NCBI GenBank assembly: GCA_021401465.1
Contig: JADDMT010000106.1
Coordinates: 35,829 to 99,828, forward strand
Length of the DNA: 64,000 nucleotides
Reading direction: 5' to 3'
Source: Teratosphaeria epicoccoides
Taxonomy: Eukaryota > Ascomycota > Dothideomycetes > Mycosphaerellales > Teratosphaeriaceae
A program made the translations under genes and the position numbers. Within the stretch, counting starts at the first letter, position 1. Each line of letters opens with the position of its first letter. The notes below the pieces were generated by a model. That model was not told the origin of the DNA. It was given only the letters and a program-made list of their open reading frames with translations, and did no database searches. Positions 55,335 to 64,000 of this stretch are shown in pieces.

Positions 55335-57831
55335 AATTGTATGCGGCTATACATGCCTCTAGCTTGATGTGTAGGTTCGATGTGGCTTCATCGTGGCCTC
55401 AAGGCGACTGTCAAGGAGCCAACTGGTCCAGTGAGACTGATCAGTTCCGTTCGCGGATGCAATTGACTGATCCTGGCTTTCGGCTTCGTGATGCAGTCAA
55501 ATGTTGATACTTTTGACGGTTGACCGACTGATTCATACAACGCATCCTTGTCTGGCTGATACCACGCTCTACACCAATCAACGAGCTCCGCTTGGTCGAT
55601 TGCTCCAAGAATCACTGGGCCCCGGTTTGCTCCGGTGGGCTCTCTACTTGCCCATGTGCAGCGCAGCATGTCGGATGAAGTGTCAAGATGAACGCTTGAC
55701 AACGCAGCTATCTGCTTACCGATCAAATTCTTGCTCTATACCATGGCACACTACTGGACGCTCGTATGCGCGATTTGACCAGTTCAGTCACACGTGACGT
55801 AAGGTTGCGGCTGGCGTCTCACCACAGCACCTTACGTGCTTCCGAGACACGTGCAAAATTGTCGTTGGTGGTACCTGACGTCTGGACGGAAAGACATCCA
55901 GAGATCGACAGATCAACTTTGGGAACTGTGATCGCCCTCAGCATATGCCACAATCGACCTTCCTCGAACAGCCGCGGGGAACATCAATAAGATTGCACGG
56001 GTCCCACAAAACACGTCTACATACAGTGGGCTGAATGCCAGGTCATGTGGCGGTCTAAATCTCGCGGATTCGTTCAGAGTACAGCTCGTTTCTGAGCAGG
56101 TTGCGTGAACTCTATTGATCGTTGCAGCCGCTTGGAGTCTCGACATCCAGACTTCACCGATTGTGGCAAGCCGCAGGCCACATTGCGTTCGCTCCTGGGT
56201 GTACTAAAGTCCTGAGCGGTTGAGTGTAAGCGCACCTGAGATCACACAACGTACGTTGCAGCAAGAATGCAACAATTGTGTGAGGTTGGCCGAGTGCTTG
56301 ATGCTCCCCACCGTTCTGCACCCCACCTTTGATGCGTCGACGCGCCGGTGGCTGTAGCTCGACTGTTTGAGCTCGTGAAACAGAACCTAGAGAAGTCTGA
56401 GATTGCTCAAAGGATACATGTGGGAACAAGGAAGCCCTGCCGTAGCATTTCCAGTTAGCATGCGTGCCAGTCGTCCGGTACACACAGCTATGAGGAGAGA
56501 TGATTGGTGCGGAAAAGTCCTCGTTCGATTCGTCGAAGCGCCGATGGCCGCATTTTCGACCAGGTCGATGCTTGGGAGGGCTGCGAGCGTGATGTGGAGA
56601 CTGGCGGGCTGTTTGCGCTTCCTGTCCGAGGTGACACGCGAGTGTGCTTGGCCTGGGCTGTGTTTTGGCTGCTCGATCCTTTGTGGCAGTAGATCAGCTG
56701 CGGCTTGCTGCCCTTCTTTTCAGGTCAAGAATTAGCAACGAGCCAAGCGGCACCCCGCGAGCCGCCGCTGCCAATCGCAGCAGTACCTCAGCAGGTCATG
56801 CAGCGTAAGGTGCACGCATGCATGTGTGGCTCCATTCGGTGGGTTAGCTGCAGGACACATCCAATAGGGACAATCATTGAATCGGTGATTGATGGGAGGG
56901 CATGAATCTTGCCAGCACACCGGAGGCCACGCGCGGCCGAGCCTTGTCGTGGACTCGTGGTCATGGAGACGCCGCAGAGCCTTCGTGCGAAGAGGCTAGT
57001 TTGCACGGCAGCAGTATGATTTGCTACGCGTCTGATCACAGCAGCACAATTACGCACCGCTTCGCTTAGGGTACCGTCGCGTGTAGAAGTCACTTCACTA
57101 CCGTCTGCCCTGATTCTGCTTTCACGCACAAAGAAAGGGTGTCTTTTTCCCCTTGGCGAACGCCTGCATGATCCTTCGCGCGAAGCCTCATCCCTGTGAT
57201 CGCTACTGCGAATACGAATTTTATTGTCCCTGTTTGCCGCCCGCTACTGCTGAGCAGACACTCAGCTTCACCCACACACGTCGTCTTAATGCACAACGGC
57301 ATTTTTGAACATCATCGGTTCCCACCGACCAGACCTGGCGACGAGTCCGCTATCAATCCCAGCCTCTTCTGGAGTCGTCTATCGCGGCACACGTCATTGA
57401 TTCGGCACCGAAGGGGACCATTATCGGCCTCGGAGACTTTACCGCCCGACCACCTGCGAACATCAAATCTTTTCACCAAATGCTTGTCCCCGTGACCGCT
57501 TAGGCAAGCAACCATCGGCAGCTCAGTGTCTGCCGATTCCATTTCTGCTTGCTGTGGCCACGAGGCGCAGCACCGCCCGGACGCTGCCTGGCTGTGGCGT
57601 GATTCTCTGCATGTTGATATATCCCGCCACTTCTCGGAGGCGGTCCAAGGGGTCCATTACACCACACAAGGCACGGACTATTCATATTTACCGCGAGTCG
57701 TAGCTGACGATTGTCTTCATCCTGTCAGCACAGACCACGGAGCCCATCGACTCTGAAGGCTTCACCAACCATCCATTTTGCGGATCACAGGCCCACCGGT
57801 CTGACCGGTTTGCTGAATCCGAAATCCAGTC
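55335..57831. other. Intergenic stretch with no recognised gene
   Basis: Short open frames on both strands, none with motifs. The last few hundred bases are the J-domain gene promoter. Confidence 0.5.
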
Positions 57832-59814
57832 ATGGGATCACCCTTGCCTGAGGATCCATATGCCGCACTCGGCGTGGCAAGAGATGCGTCTGCTGCTGCC
57901 ATCAAGACGCGATATCGGAAGCTGGTGCTGAAGTGTCATCCAGACAAGGTCCAGGACGAGGCAAAAAAGGCTGATGCGGTGGACAACTTCCACAAGATTC
58001 AGACCGCCTACGAGGTTATTGGGGATGAGGACAGGCGGGCGAGATACGATGCGCAGGTCAAGCTAGCCCAATTGAGGAAGGACGTTATGAACAGGCAGGG
58101 TGCAGATGGCGCACAAACAGCGGATGTGCGGACAACGACTACCAGAACGCCGCCAGACGCCTCAAAAGGCAGCGCGCACACCTCTCGCGGCTCAGAGCGG
58201 CCGGCGAAGGTGTCGCCGCAGTACGAGGAGCGAAAGCCAGCATATGCTACCCAGCCTTCGCCTGCCGACTATTTCGATTCGGTGCCACGACCCACACCGC
58301 AGAGGAAGGACTCCGAATACGAGCGGACTTCCAAACGACCTGCCGCGAATCGACGCGAGTCCGAGCGCGACAAAGTGTCACCAAGAGATGCAAAAGAAAA
58401 TGAGCGAGCCCAACAAAAGGAAAGGAGTCGCCAGACAGAGCGCGAGATCAAGAGATCCTGGGACAGAAAGCAGTCCTATGCGCCAGTTGAAGATCAAAGC
58501 GACTCAGATGAGCAAGTATGGCAGCGAAGAAGGGTACGAGAGGAAGACTTACGACGGGCGTATCATCAAGAGGCGCATAGAGAAGACGCACGCCGCAGCT
58601 ACTATGACGAAGCGGAACGCGCGAGGAAAGTCCTGAATCAGTACGATGCTGCGAGAGAACACATCGACTCTCGCAAGAAGCGACAAGACTCTGAGAGAAG
58701 GCCATCACCGGTGCGTATGAACTCGTCGAAGGAAAAGGTCCCGTTGAAGAAGAGCGAGAAAGGCGAGAAAAGCGAGAAAAGCGACAAGGACAAGTCTAGC
58801 CTGTTCTTCCGATGGGGTTCTGGAAAGCCAAAATCGGCCGGCCGCGACAGTTTCGACCGAACAGCGGAACGGCGAGCTGAGCGCGAGGCGGTGCGCGAAC
58901 AGCATCGCAGATCGAGCGCAGACGAGGTAGACGGATACCGTCGAGGAGCCACTGTGGAAGAGTCTCGCCGCCCGCAGAATCTGCAACATTCTAAGTCGTC
59001 ACCTGCCAACATCCACATACCGGATGAGCCGAAGTCACGTGCAAAGCCCGTGCAGGCCGAGTCACAGGAGTCTGCCACGACCCCAAAGATCCGGCGTGCA
59101 GAGACCATGCCCAGTGTGCCAGGTCGCGACCGAGATGCGCGGCGAAAGGAGACTCTGCCCCGGCAGGCGTCCGCCCTTCGACAAACGGAGGTCGTGGACG
59201 GTCTCGCCACACCAGCTGCTACACCGGAAAATCCGGAAGTGAAACCTTCGAAGTATCACTACCGTCGTGAATATGCTGATGATAATGAGTACCCCACGCC
59301 TGATGGATACCGCACAGAAGAGCGCATCCCGGAACGCGCCCCACAAGCGGCCTCGACGAAGACGCAGAGGTATACTAGGAGTCCTTCGCCGGTTCGTCCA
59401 GTCGAACGAGGGGCGGAGCGGGAGCGCGAAAGAGCACGCGTAGCACCTGCAAGATATGCTCAGACTTCACCACAGCGGCCAGCTGCTGTGCCGCGAACCA
59501 CTAGCACGACTTATCACGTCTACAAGAATGACGCTGCGACTGAGTCACGTCCGGTCTACAGCCGCGAGAACAGTGGCCGCATGGACGAGAAGCTCTACGG
59601 CGAAATTTACCGAACTCGGTCAACACGTTCGCCCAGGCAGGACAGCATGCGCCAGGCGCCACCTGAACCAGAACATCGCGAGAGCCCCAGGTACCGTGCA
59701 GAAGATGTGCGCATGGCTAGCGGATACGAGACTTCTTCGAGGCGCCGGAGTATGGCACCACAGCGGAGCTACAGCAGGACTCACAGTGGCAATCCTGTCT
59801 ACGTCCGTGCATAG
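57832..59814 (+). CDS. J-domain protein with a long charged tail
   Basis: A single exon encodes 660 residues from the ATG at 57832. The J-domain occupies residues 6-75: DPYAALGVARDASAAAIKTR, CHPDKV with HPD at 36-38, DNFHKIQTAYEVIGDEDRRA. The HPD triad stimulates Hsp70 ATPase, so this should be an Hsp70 co-chaperone. There is no Gly/Phe region, zinc finger or client-binding domain, making it a type III (class C) protein. The other 580 residues are very rich in R, E, S, K, P and Q, with a short E/K-G/S repeat (KSEKGEKSEKSEKSDK, around residue 305). The tail is disordered and not recognised; nuclear localisation is possible but unproven. In-frame A/G-rich repeats make the tail prone to length change. 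Confidence 0.83.
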   Translation: MGSPLPEDPYAALGVARDASAAAIKTRYRKLVLKCHPDKVQDEAKKADAVDNFHKIQTAYEVIGDEDRRARYDAQVKLAQLRKDVMNRQGADGAQTADVRTTTTRTPPDASKGSAHTSRGSERPAKVSPQYEERKPAYATQPSPADYFDSVPRPTPQRKDSEYERTSKRPAANRRESERDKVSPRDAKENERAQQKERSRQTEREIKRSWDRKQSYAPVEDQSDSDEQVWQRRRVREEDLRRAYHQEAHREDARRSYYDEAERARKVLNQYDAAREHIDSRKKRQDSERRPSPVRMNSSKEKVPLKKSEKGEKSEKSDKDKSSLFFRWGSGKPKSAGRDSFDRTAERRAEREAVREQHRRSSADEVDGYRRGATVEESRRPQNLQHSKSSPANIHIPDEPKSRAKPVQAESQESATTPKIRRAETMPSVPGRDRDARRKETLPRQASALRQTEVVDGLATPAATPENPEVKPSKYHYRREYADDNEYPTPDGYRTEERIPERAPQAASTKTQRYTRSPSPVRPVERGAERERERARVAPARYAQTSPQRPAAVPRTTSTTYHVYKNDAATESRPVYSRENSGRMDEKLYGEIYRTRSTRSPRQDSMRQAPPEPEHRESPRYRAEDVRMASGYETSSRRRSMAPQRSYSRTHSGNPVYVRA

Positions 59815-60540
59815 AATGTTGATGCATTAGCATAGGAGTCTTTTGACTTGTGATGGAGGGGCAAGATCATTCGATTATTCTCGAGAATAGTACGCATCAA
59901 TCAGGCGGCATGAACACAGGCAGGCATTCTTCGGTAGGGCGTTGATGATGATTTTTTCTTTTGTGTATATTGGTCTGATTGGGAGGTGGTGTAGGATTCG
60001 TTGAGAGCATACTGGTTGCAGCAGCAATGTTTCATCGGATTTGACGGTTTCCTGCCTCCTCTTTACAGGATGGCGCGGGCTCAAATGACGGCTCGTTAGT
60101 ACTACGGCCATGGAGTGGAGGTGTCACGACCGGTCAAGGATATCTTCATCCATCGAGACTCACTGGGCTCTTGACGGCCGTTTGCTTCTCTTTGGAGCGT
60201 GACAATTCTGGCGAAGGCTTACATGACGGCCGATTCTAACTACGGCCATGAGTTGGAGGGGAGGGCTCCACAATCCGCTTAACTGAGTGAAGCTTTGCTG
60301 CGTCTTCCGTAACGGGTGGCTGAATAATAGAATTGACAGTAACGACCTGTAATGAATCAAGATCTCTCCAGTCACACCTCACGCCTCACTTTTCCCCATC
60401 CTCACACAAGCTGAACAATAGCATCCCCACACCATCCCCACAAACGAGCGACTTCCACCGTCACTCCGGCAGACTCCTCGAAGCGTCAGCAGCCACACCC
60501 CCACCCCCACCACCACATCTCCCCCCTTCCCCGGCCAGAC
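59815..60540. other. Intergenic stretch with an 80-bp imperfect duplication
   Basis: Holds the 3' flanks of the J-domain gene (plus) and the cysteine-rich gene (minus). Copies of the duplication are listed separately. From about 60490 a C-rich tract (ccacccccacccccacc) appears. Confidence 0.5.
60041..60259. repeat. Imperfect direct repeat, two copies about 80-90 bp
   Basis: Segment 60041-60121 resembles 60171-60259. The best part is gapless over 50 bp (60072-60121 with 60210-60259), sharing atgacggc, actacggccatg and ggagg. The upstream part (ttgacgg...tttgc/cctgc...tctt) aligns with indels. Confidence 0.7.
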
Positions 60541-60786
60541 CTAAGTGCACCCCGCAAACTGCTCCCCCGGCTCCCCCGGCGGCCGACACGTGTTCCCCGT
60601 CTTCTCACACGGCTCCTCGCCCCTACACCGCCAATTGTGCACACCGGCACGCGCCGCAATCTCCGGCGGCGGGTTGCAGACGCCGTAGCCCCATGTACTG
60701 ACGCCACAGTTGCCGACGCCGCAGCAGGTCCAGTTGGCCGCGGCGGCGAGGGAGGGAAGGAGGAGGACCGAGGTGGTGATGTGCAT
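60541..60786 (-). CDS. Small secreted cysteine-rich protein (candidate effector-like)
   Basis: The ATG at 60786 begins an 81-residue frame. Residues 1-18 form a signal peptide (MHITTSVLLLPSLAAAAN). The mature part has eight cysteines in 63 residues: TCCGVGNC, GVCNPP, WRCRGEEPCE, NTCRPP and a final FAGCT. Eight cysteines suggest four disulfides and secretion. I recognise no family. The open frame extends further upstream only from a TTG, so this ATG is the natural start. Size and cysteine density match fungal secreted proteins that act on hosts or competitors, but similar small proteins have many roles. It lies convergent with the J-domain gene, with simple C-rich sequence around it. Confidence 0.6.
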   Translation of the reverse strand: MHITTSVLLLPSLAAAANWTCCGVGNCGVSTWGYGVCNPPPEIAARAGVHNWRCRGEEPCEKTGNTCRPPGEPGEQFAGCT

Positions 60787-61716
60787 GGTTGGGTGTATAT
60801 GGGTGGCTGGGTTGGTGTTGGTGGTGGTCAAGTGTGGGAGGCTTGAGTGGTGCTTCTGTTGGCAACGTTGCAATAGGGGGTCGAGCGGGATCCGAAGCGG
60901 ATCTGGGGACGGGGTGATGTTGGGAGCGCTCTTTATGCGGCTCCGATCAGTCCTCGATTTTCACGATCGCCAGCAGGTCGGGAACCGGCATTGCATGGCC
61001 ATCACAGTCAACGCAAGACGGGACTATTGGCCCCTCGGATCCCGTGTATGATCGAGATCAGAAGTTCCAGGCGAGGGCAAGATCAGAGCTCCAAAAATCC
61101 CAACGAAAAGCTGCGGATGGAAGCATACACAAGAAGAGCCTGAAACAATTAACCAATCATGTCATTTCAGTCTATCAAGCCCAGCCAAAGACCTCTGCAA
61201 TCCTAACGAGCCGGTCGCGTGAGCTGCATGGGGTCGGCAATAAAGCCCTGCCCGTTTTTCTTGATTCCACCAGCCCCCAGTGAAACACGCCCGGGGCAAA
61301 AGCCGTCAACGCCGTGCTAGTAGTAGATGGAGGATGACCGTCCAGTATGATTAGGATGGTGCTTTCGTTTCGTCGACGTCGAAGGGGTCCAAAAGGTAGG
61401 TGATGTTGAAAGGTGTGGTGCAAAGGTGGGTGGGTCTGGGCATGGTGGTTACGAGACCGAGTCGCGGGCAATAGATCGCCAGTGCTGTTGGGGCGTGTTG
61501 TTGGATCAATGCTGTGCTCGGGCCTGATGCTGGGTTCGTGGGTGGTACAGCGTATGGGTGACGGCTCTCTCTTCGGCCTTCGATGTGCCTGCCGGGCCCA
61601 AGATGCTGTTGACTTACCTTTCATGTCCTTCCGCGAAGCGGCTTGCTTCGCGCTGGACGTCCTCTTCTTTCCGCCTGATCGCATATTACTGTCATGCCTG
61701 CGTGTTGGCTGCTCGC
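60787..61716. other. Intergenic stretch between two minus-strand genes
   Basis: Contains the promoter of the small cysteine-rich gene and the 3' flank of importin alpha. The longest open frame (61684-61175, minus) has no motif and is treated as non-coding. Confidence 0.45.
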
Positions 61717-63429
61717 TTACATGTCCATGCTGTCGCCGCCATTGGCAAAGTTGAAGTTCTGCTGTTGCTGCTGAGCGCCAAAGCCGAACTGGCCGTCCTG
61801 GCCGGCTTGAGGAGCTAGCTCGCCGACCTCTGCATCGTCGCCATCGTCAGAGAAGTACTTCTCGATGATGTTGTACGCCTTCATGTAGATCTCCTCGTTG
61901 CTGTTGTTTTGACAGTCGTGGATCTTCTCCATGCCACCGCAGTCTTCGATGAACAGCGCGTAGCGGTTGACAGGGGGCTCGGCGTTACCCTCGGCAGCCT
62001 CCTTATCCATGTCGCCGACCTTGAGGATGTTCTCCAGACCGTCGAGTGCGACCTGGATGATCTTGTTATCTGGACACGACAGCAGGTCGCAGAGTGGGCG
62101 GACAGCCCCCTGGCTGACGAGGAAGCGAATCTGGTCGGGCTTCTGAAGGCCGCCCGAGGTGGCGTTTGAGATGGCCCAGCAAGCCTCCTTGCGAGTCTTG
62201 AAGTCCCCGTGGCTGAGGAGGTGAATGAGGGGAGGGATGATGTTGGCATCAATGACCGACTGGATCTGAGTGCTGTTGCCTGCAGTGATGTTTGAGATGG
62301 TCCAGCAAGCCTCTTTGCGAATGCCATCCTTGGTAGAGCTGAGGAGTGACAGGAGCGCCGGCAGCGCGCCGCAGTTGATGATGAGCTGGGTCTGAACATC
62401 ATCACCCGTCACGATGTTGCCGACGGAGCGGAGGGCTGGCGTCTGAACCGAGGTGGACGCGTGCATGAGCAGCTCCACCAGGCGCCGCGGGATGTTGGCC
62501 TCTATGACAGCCTGGATCTTGTCGTTGGAGCCATCGGAGAGGTATGAGATGGCCCAGCACGCATCGATCAGGACTTCGTCGTCTAGAGAGTAGACGAGCT
62601 TCGCCAGCACCGGCAGCGCAGGTGCAATGGTAGTCCAGTCGGGCTGAGGCGTCTTGCCGCGGCAGAAGTTGCTCAGGGTCCACGTCGCGTTCCTCAGCAT
62701 CGACAGCTTTCTCGAGTCGCCCAGCAAACGCAGGAGCGGCGGCAGAGCACCCGTCGACAGGACAAAGTCCCTGCACGCGGGACTGTCACCGGCGATGTTC
62801 CCCAACGCCCAGACGGCCTGCTCCCTCACATCTGGCTCTGGGCTACTGAGCAGCTCGACGAAGATCGGGACTGCACCAGCCTCGATCACGACCTGGGTCT
62901 GCTGGGCGGAGCCGGAGGCAATGTTGGTGAGGGCCCAGGCAGCCTCGAACTGCACCAAGGTGTGTGGTGAGCGGAGGAACACGACAAAGCGGCCGACGAC
63001 ACCCGTCTCGATCACACGCTCAATGGGTGGGTTCCGCTCTTTTGACAGAAGCTTCCTGAACTTGGTGGTGGAGGCGATTTGGTCCTCGATCTTGTCGGAG
63101 AAGACTCCCTGGACCATGACGGGGAGCTCCTCGTTGAGCTACGGAAGGATCAGCATGTCGTTCGCGTCTTCACGTGCCTCCCACCCTCCTACCTGACTCT
63201 CGGTGTTTGCGCCCTCATCGTCGCTGTCCGGCGCGGCGCCGAGCGAGGCACCGGGGGCACCTTCTCCTCTGTTGCCAATACCACGTCTCTTGGCGAGGTT
63301 CTCCTCCCTTTTCTGCTTGCGGATCTCGACCTGCTGTTCCTCGCGGCGGCGGCGAAGCTCGTCGGGCTTGAAGGTGCTCTTGGCCTTGAAGTTGGTCCGG
63401 CGGTGCTCCGGGATATAGCGCTCCGCCAT
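61717..63429 (-). CDS. Importin alpha (karyopherin alpha, Srp1-type)
   Basis: Two exons on the minus strand (63429-63193 and 63138-61717, intron 54 nt) encode 552 residues. Exon 1 supplies the importin-beta-binding domain: MAERYIPEHRRTNFKAK, FKPDELRRRREEQQVEIRKQ and KRR. The splice (CAG|CTC) joins ESQ to LNEELPVMVQGVFS. Ten armadillo repeats follow, with the NLS-binding W-x-x-x-N ladder visible in AAWALTNIASG, AVWALGNIAGD, ATWTLSNFCRG, ACWAISYLSDG, ACWTISNITAG and ACWAISNATSG. The tail is short, GFGAQQQQQNFNFANGGDSM, ending in an acidic/hydrophobic peptide like Srp1. It carries cargo with a classical nuclear-localisation signal into the nucleus together with importin beta and is released by RanGTP. 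Length is standard for the fungal protein. Confidence 0.97.
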
Positions 63430-63465
63430 GATGGGGTGACGGCTTATGTGACTCGTGGCAAAAGG

Positions 63466-63491
63466 TGGGGTGGGGGTGGGGATGGGGGTGG
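63466..63491 (+). other. Potential G-quadruplex sequence
   Basis: The plus strand has four adjacent runs of four or five G separated by single or two bases (ggggtgggggtgggg, then atgggggtgg). It lies 37 nt outside the importin alpha start codon, in its 5' leader or core promoter, so the transcript would be C-rich here. Confidence 0.6.
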
Positions 63492-63660
63492 ACTGGCGAT
63501 GGGGGAGGCGGTGGTAATGAGGGAAGACGGTGTTTCGGGCGGTGGGGCTGTGGTGAAGAGGAAAGCACACTTGCGGCCGTGCGTAAAAGAAGCTTTTCTG
63601 AGCTGCAAAACATGTGGCACACTGCACACACCACACACACACCTCTACACACCCACACCG

Positions 63661-63682
63661 CCCCGCCCCCCCGCCCCCCCCC
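63661..63682 (-). other. Potential G-quadruplex on the minus strand
   Basis: The plus strand reads C4-G-C7-G-C9, so the minus strand has three long G runs that can supply four G-triplets. A CA-repeat (minus strand GT) flanks both sides. It lies about 230 nt upstream of the importin alpha start. Confidence 0.6.
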
Positions 63683-63980
63683 ACACACACACAGACAGTG
63701 ACACATGTCACAGACACACGCAACCACACAGTCCCAGCTGGCCCGGGCTGGATGTGCCAAGCAGGAGGTCGTCTTCTTCGTGTCCCACATCCGGTGGCAG
63801 AAGTCGAAGCTCCAACGCGCGCTCAAATTGCCAGACACTCTTGGAACTTGCATGACTCGCGACGACATGGGCGACGGCATCCACCATCTCACATCCATGC
63901 ACACCCTCACTTCTCGCCATGTTGAGCCTTGTGGATCGACGAGACGGCGCAAGTACATCCTCTACTGACCTTCTACTCCA

Positions 63981-63999
63981 CCCCCCCCCCCCCCCCCCC
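63981..63999. repeat. 19-base poly-C run at the window end
   Basis: Nineteen consecutive C bases precede a single G at 64000. Long C homopolymers are often assembly or contig-end artefacts, but a real run is possible. Confidence 0.9.
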
Positions 64000-64000
64000 G

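Larger units (their letters stand above)
63430..64000. other. Upstream flank of importin alpha with G-quadruplex-type tracts and poly-C end
   Basis: This is the 5' side of the importin alpha gene. It holds two G/C-run tracts, a CA-rich tract and the terminal 19-C run. No further gene is seen; one longer minus-strand frame overlaps exon 1 and is a shadow. Confidence 0.5.

Noticed and set aside
63215..63958. Long minus-strand frame over importin alpha exon 1
   Set aside because: It is a shadow in another frame; exon 1 is fixed by the importin-beta-binding domain.

Overview
The window is nuclear DNA of a filamentous ascomycete (Pezizomycotina), most probably a dothideomycete. The evidence is single-gene transcription units, short introns (about 50 to 155 nt) with GT...AG ends and CTAAC/CTGAC branch sites, fungal-only families (Zn2Cys6 regulators, STB3, short haem-thiolate peroxidase, DOMON-cytochrome b561, GH10 xylanase) and fungal forms of core proteins (MED15, RAD5, EB1, importin alpha, ADP/ATP carrier). 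The lineage below Pezizomycotina is inferred, not shown. No operons, rRNA, tRNA, CRISPR array or intact transposon was found.

Layout. 1-10.5 kb is accessory-like and sparse: the 5' part of an SLC35F6-type membrane protein (minus), a doubtful F-box ORF, a glyoxalase-like protein (minus), a secreted-type quercetinase homologue whose reading frame is disturbed, an intact MRH-domain sorting receptor, and a decayed medium-chain oxidoreductase. 11-27.7 kb is mostly housekeeping: STB3 (minus), a short haem-thiolate peroxidase, the very large MED15, EB1/Bim1, an Ist3/RBMX2-like splicing protein (minus) and a DOMON-b561 membrane protein (minus). 30-33 kb holds a divergent pair, SnoaL-like protein (minus) and GH10 xylanase (plus), next to the 3' remnant of a cytochrome P450. 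35-55 kb carries RAD5, a UPC2-like Zn2Cys6 regulator, the ADP/ATP carrier (seven exons), a proline-rich protein of unknown role, a Nudix hydrolase (minus), a bZIP factor with an unresolved start, a 190-bp non-coding tandem duplication, a 1,038-residue Zn2Cys6 regulator (minus) and a metallophosphoesterase. 57.8-64 kb has a J-domain protein, a small secreted cysteine-rich protein (minus) and importin alpha (minus), ending in a 19-C run.

How the genes relate. They do not form a pathway. The core genes act in transcription (MED15, STB3, the regulators), splicing (RRM protein), DNA damage tolerance (RAD5), microtubules (EB1), nuclear import (importin alpha) and mitochondrial nucleotide exchange (AAC). 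The secreted or redox genes (quercetinase-like, haem-thiolate peroxidase, GH10, DOMON-b561, the cysteine-rich protein) fit a plant- or debris-associated lifestyle. Three oxidoreductase loci (quercetinase-like, MDR, P450) show signs of decay, which suggests ongoing loss of accessory catabolic functions.

Exon boundaries were assigned by eye from splice signals, reading phase and family conservation. I found no convincing new multi-gene system. The most useful leads are the disturbed quercetinase, the tandem duplication, the secreted cysteine-rich protein and the bZIP gene without an in-frame ATG.
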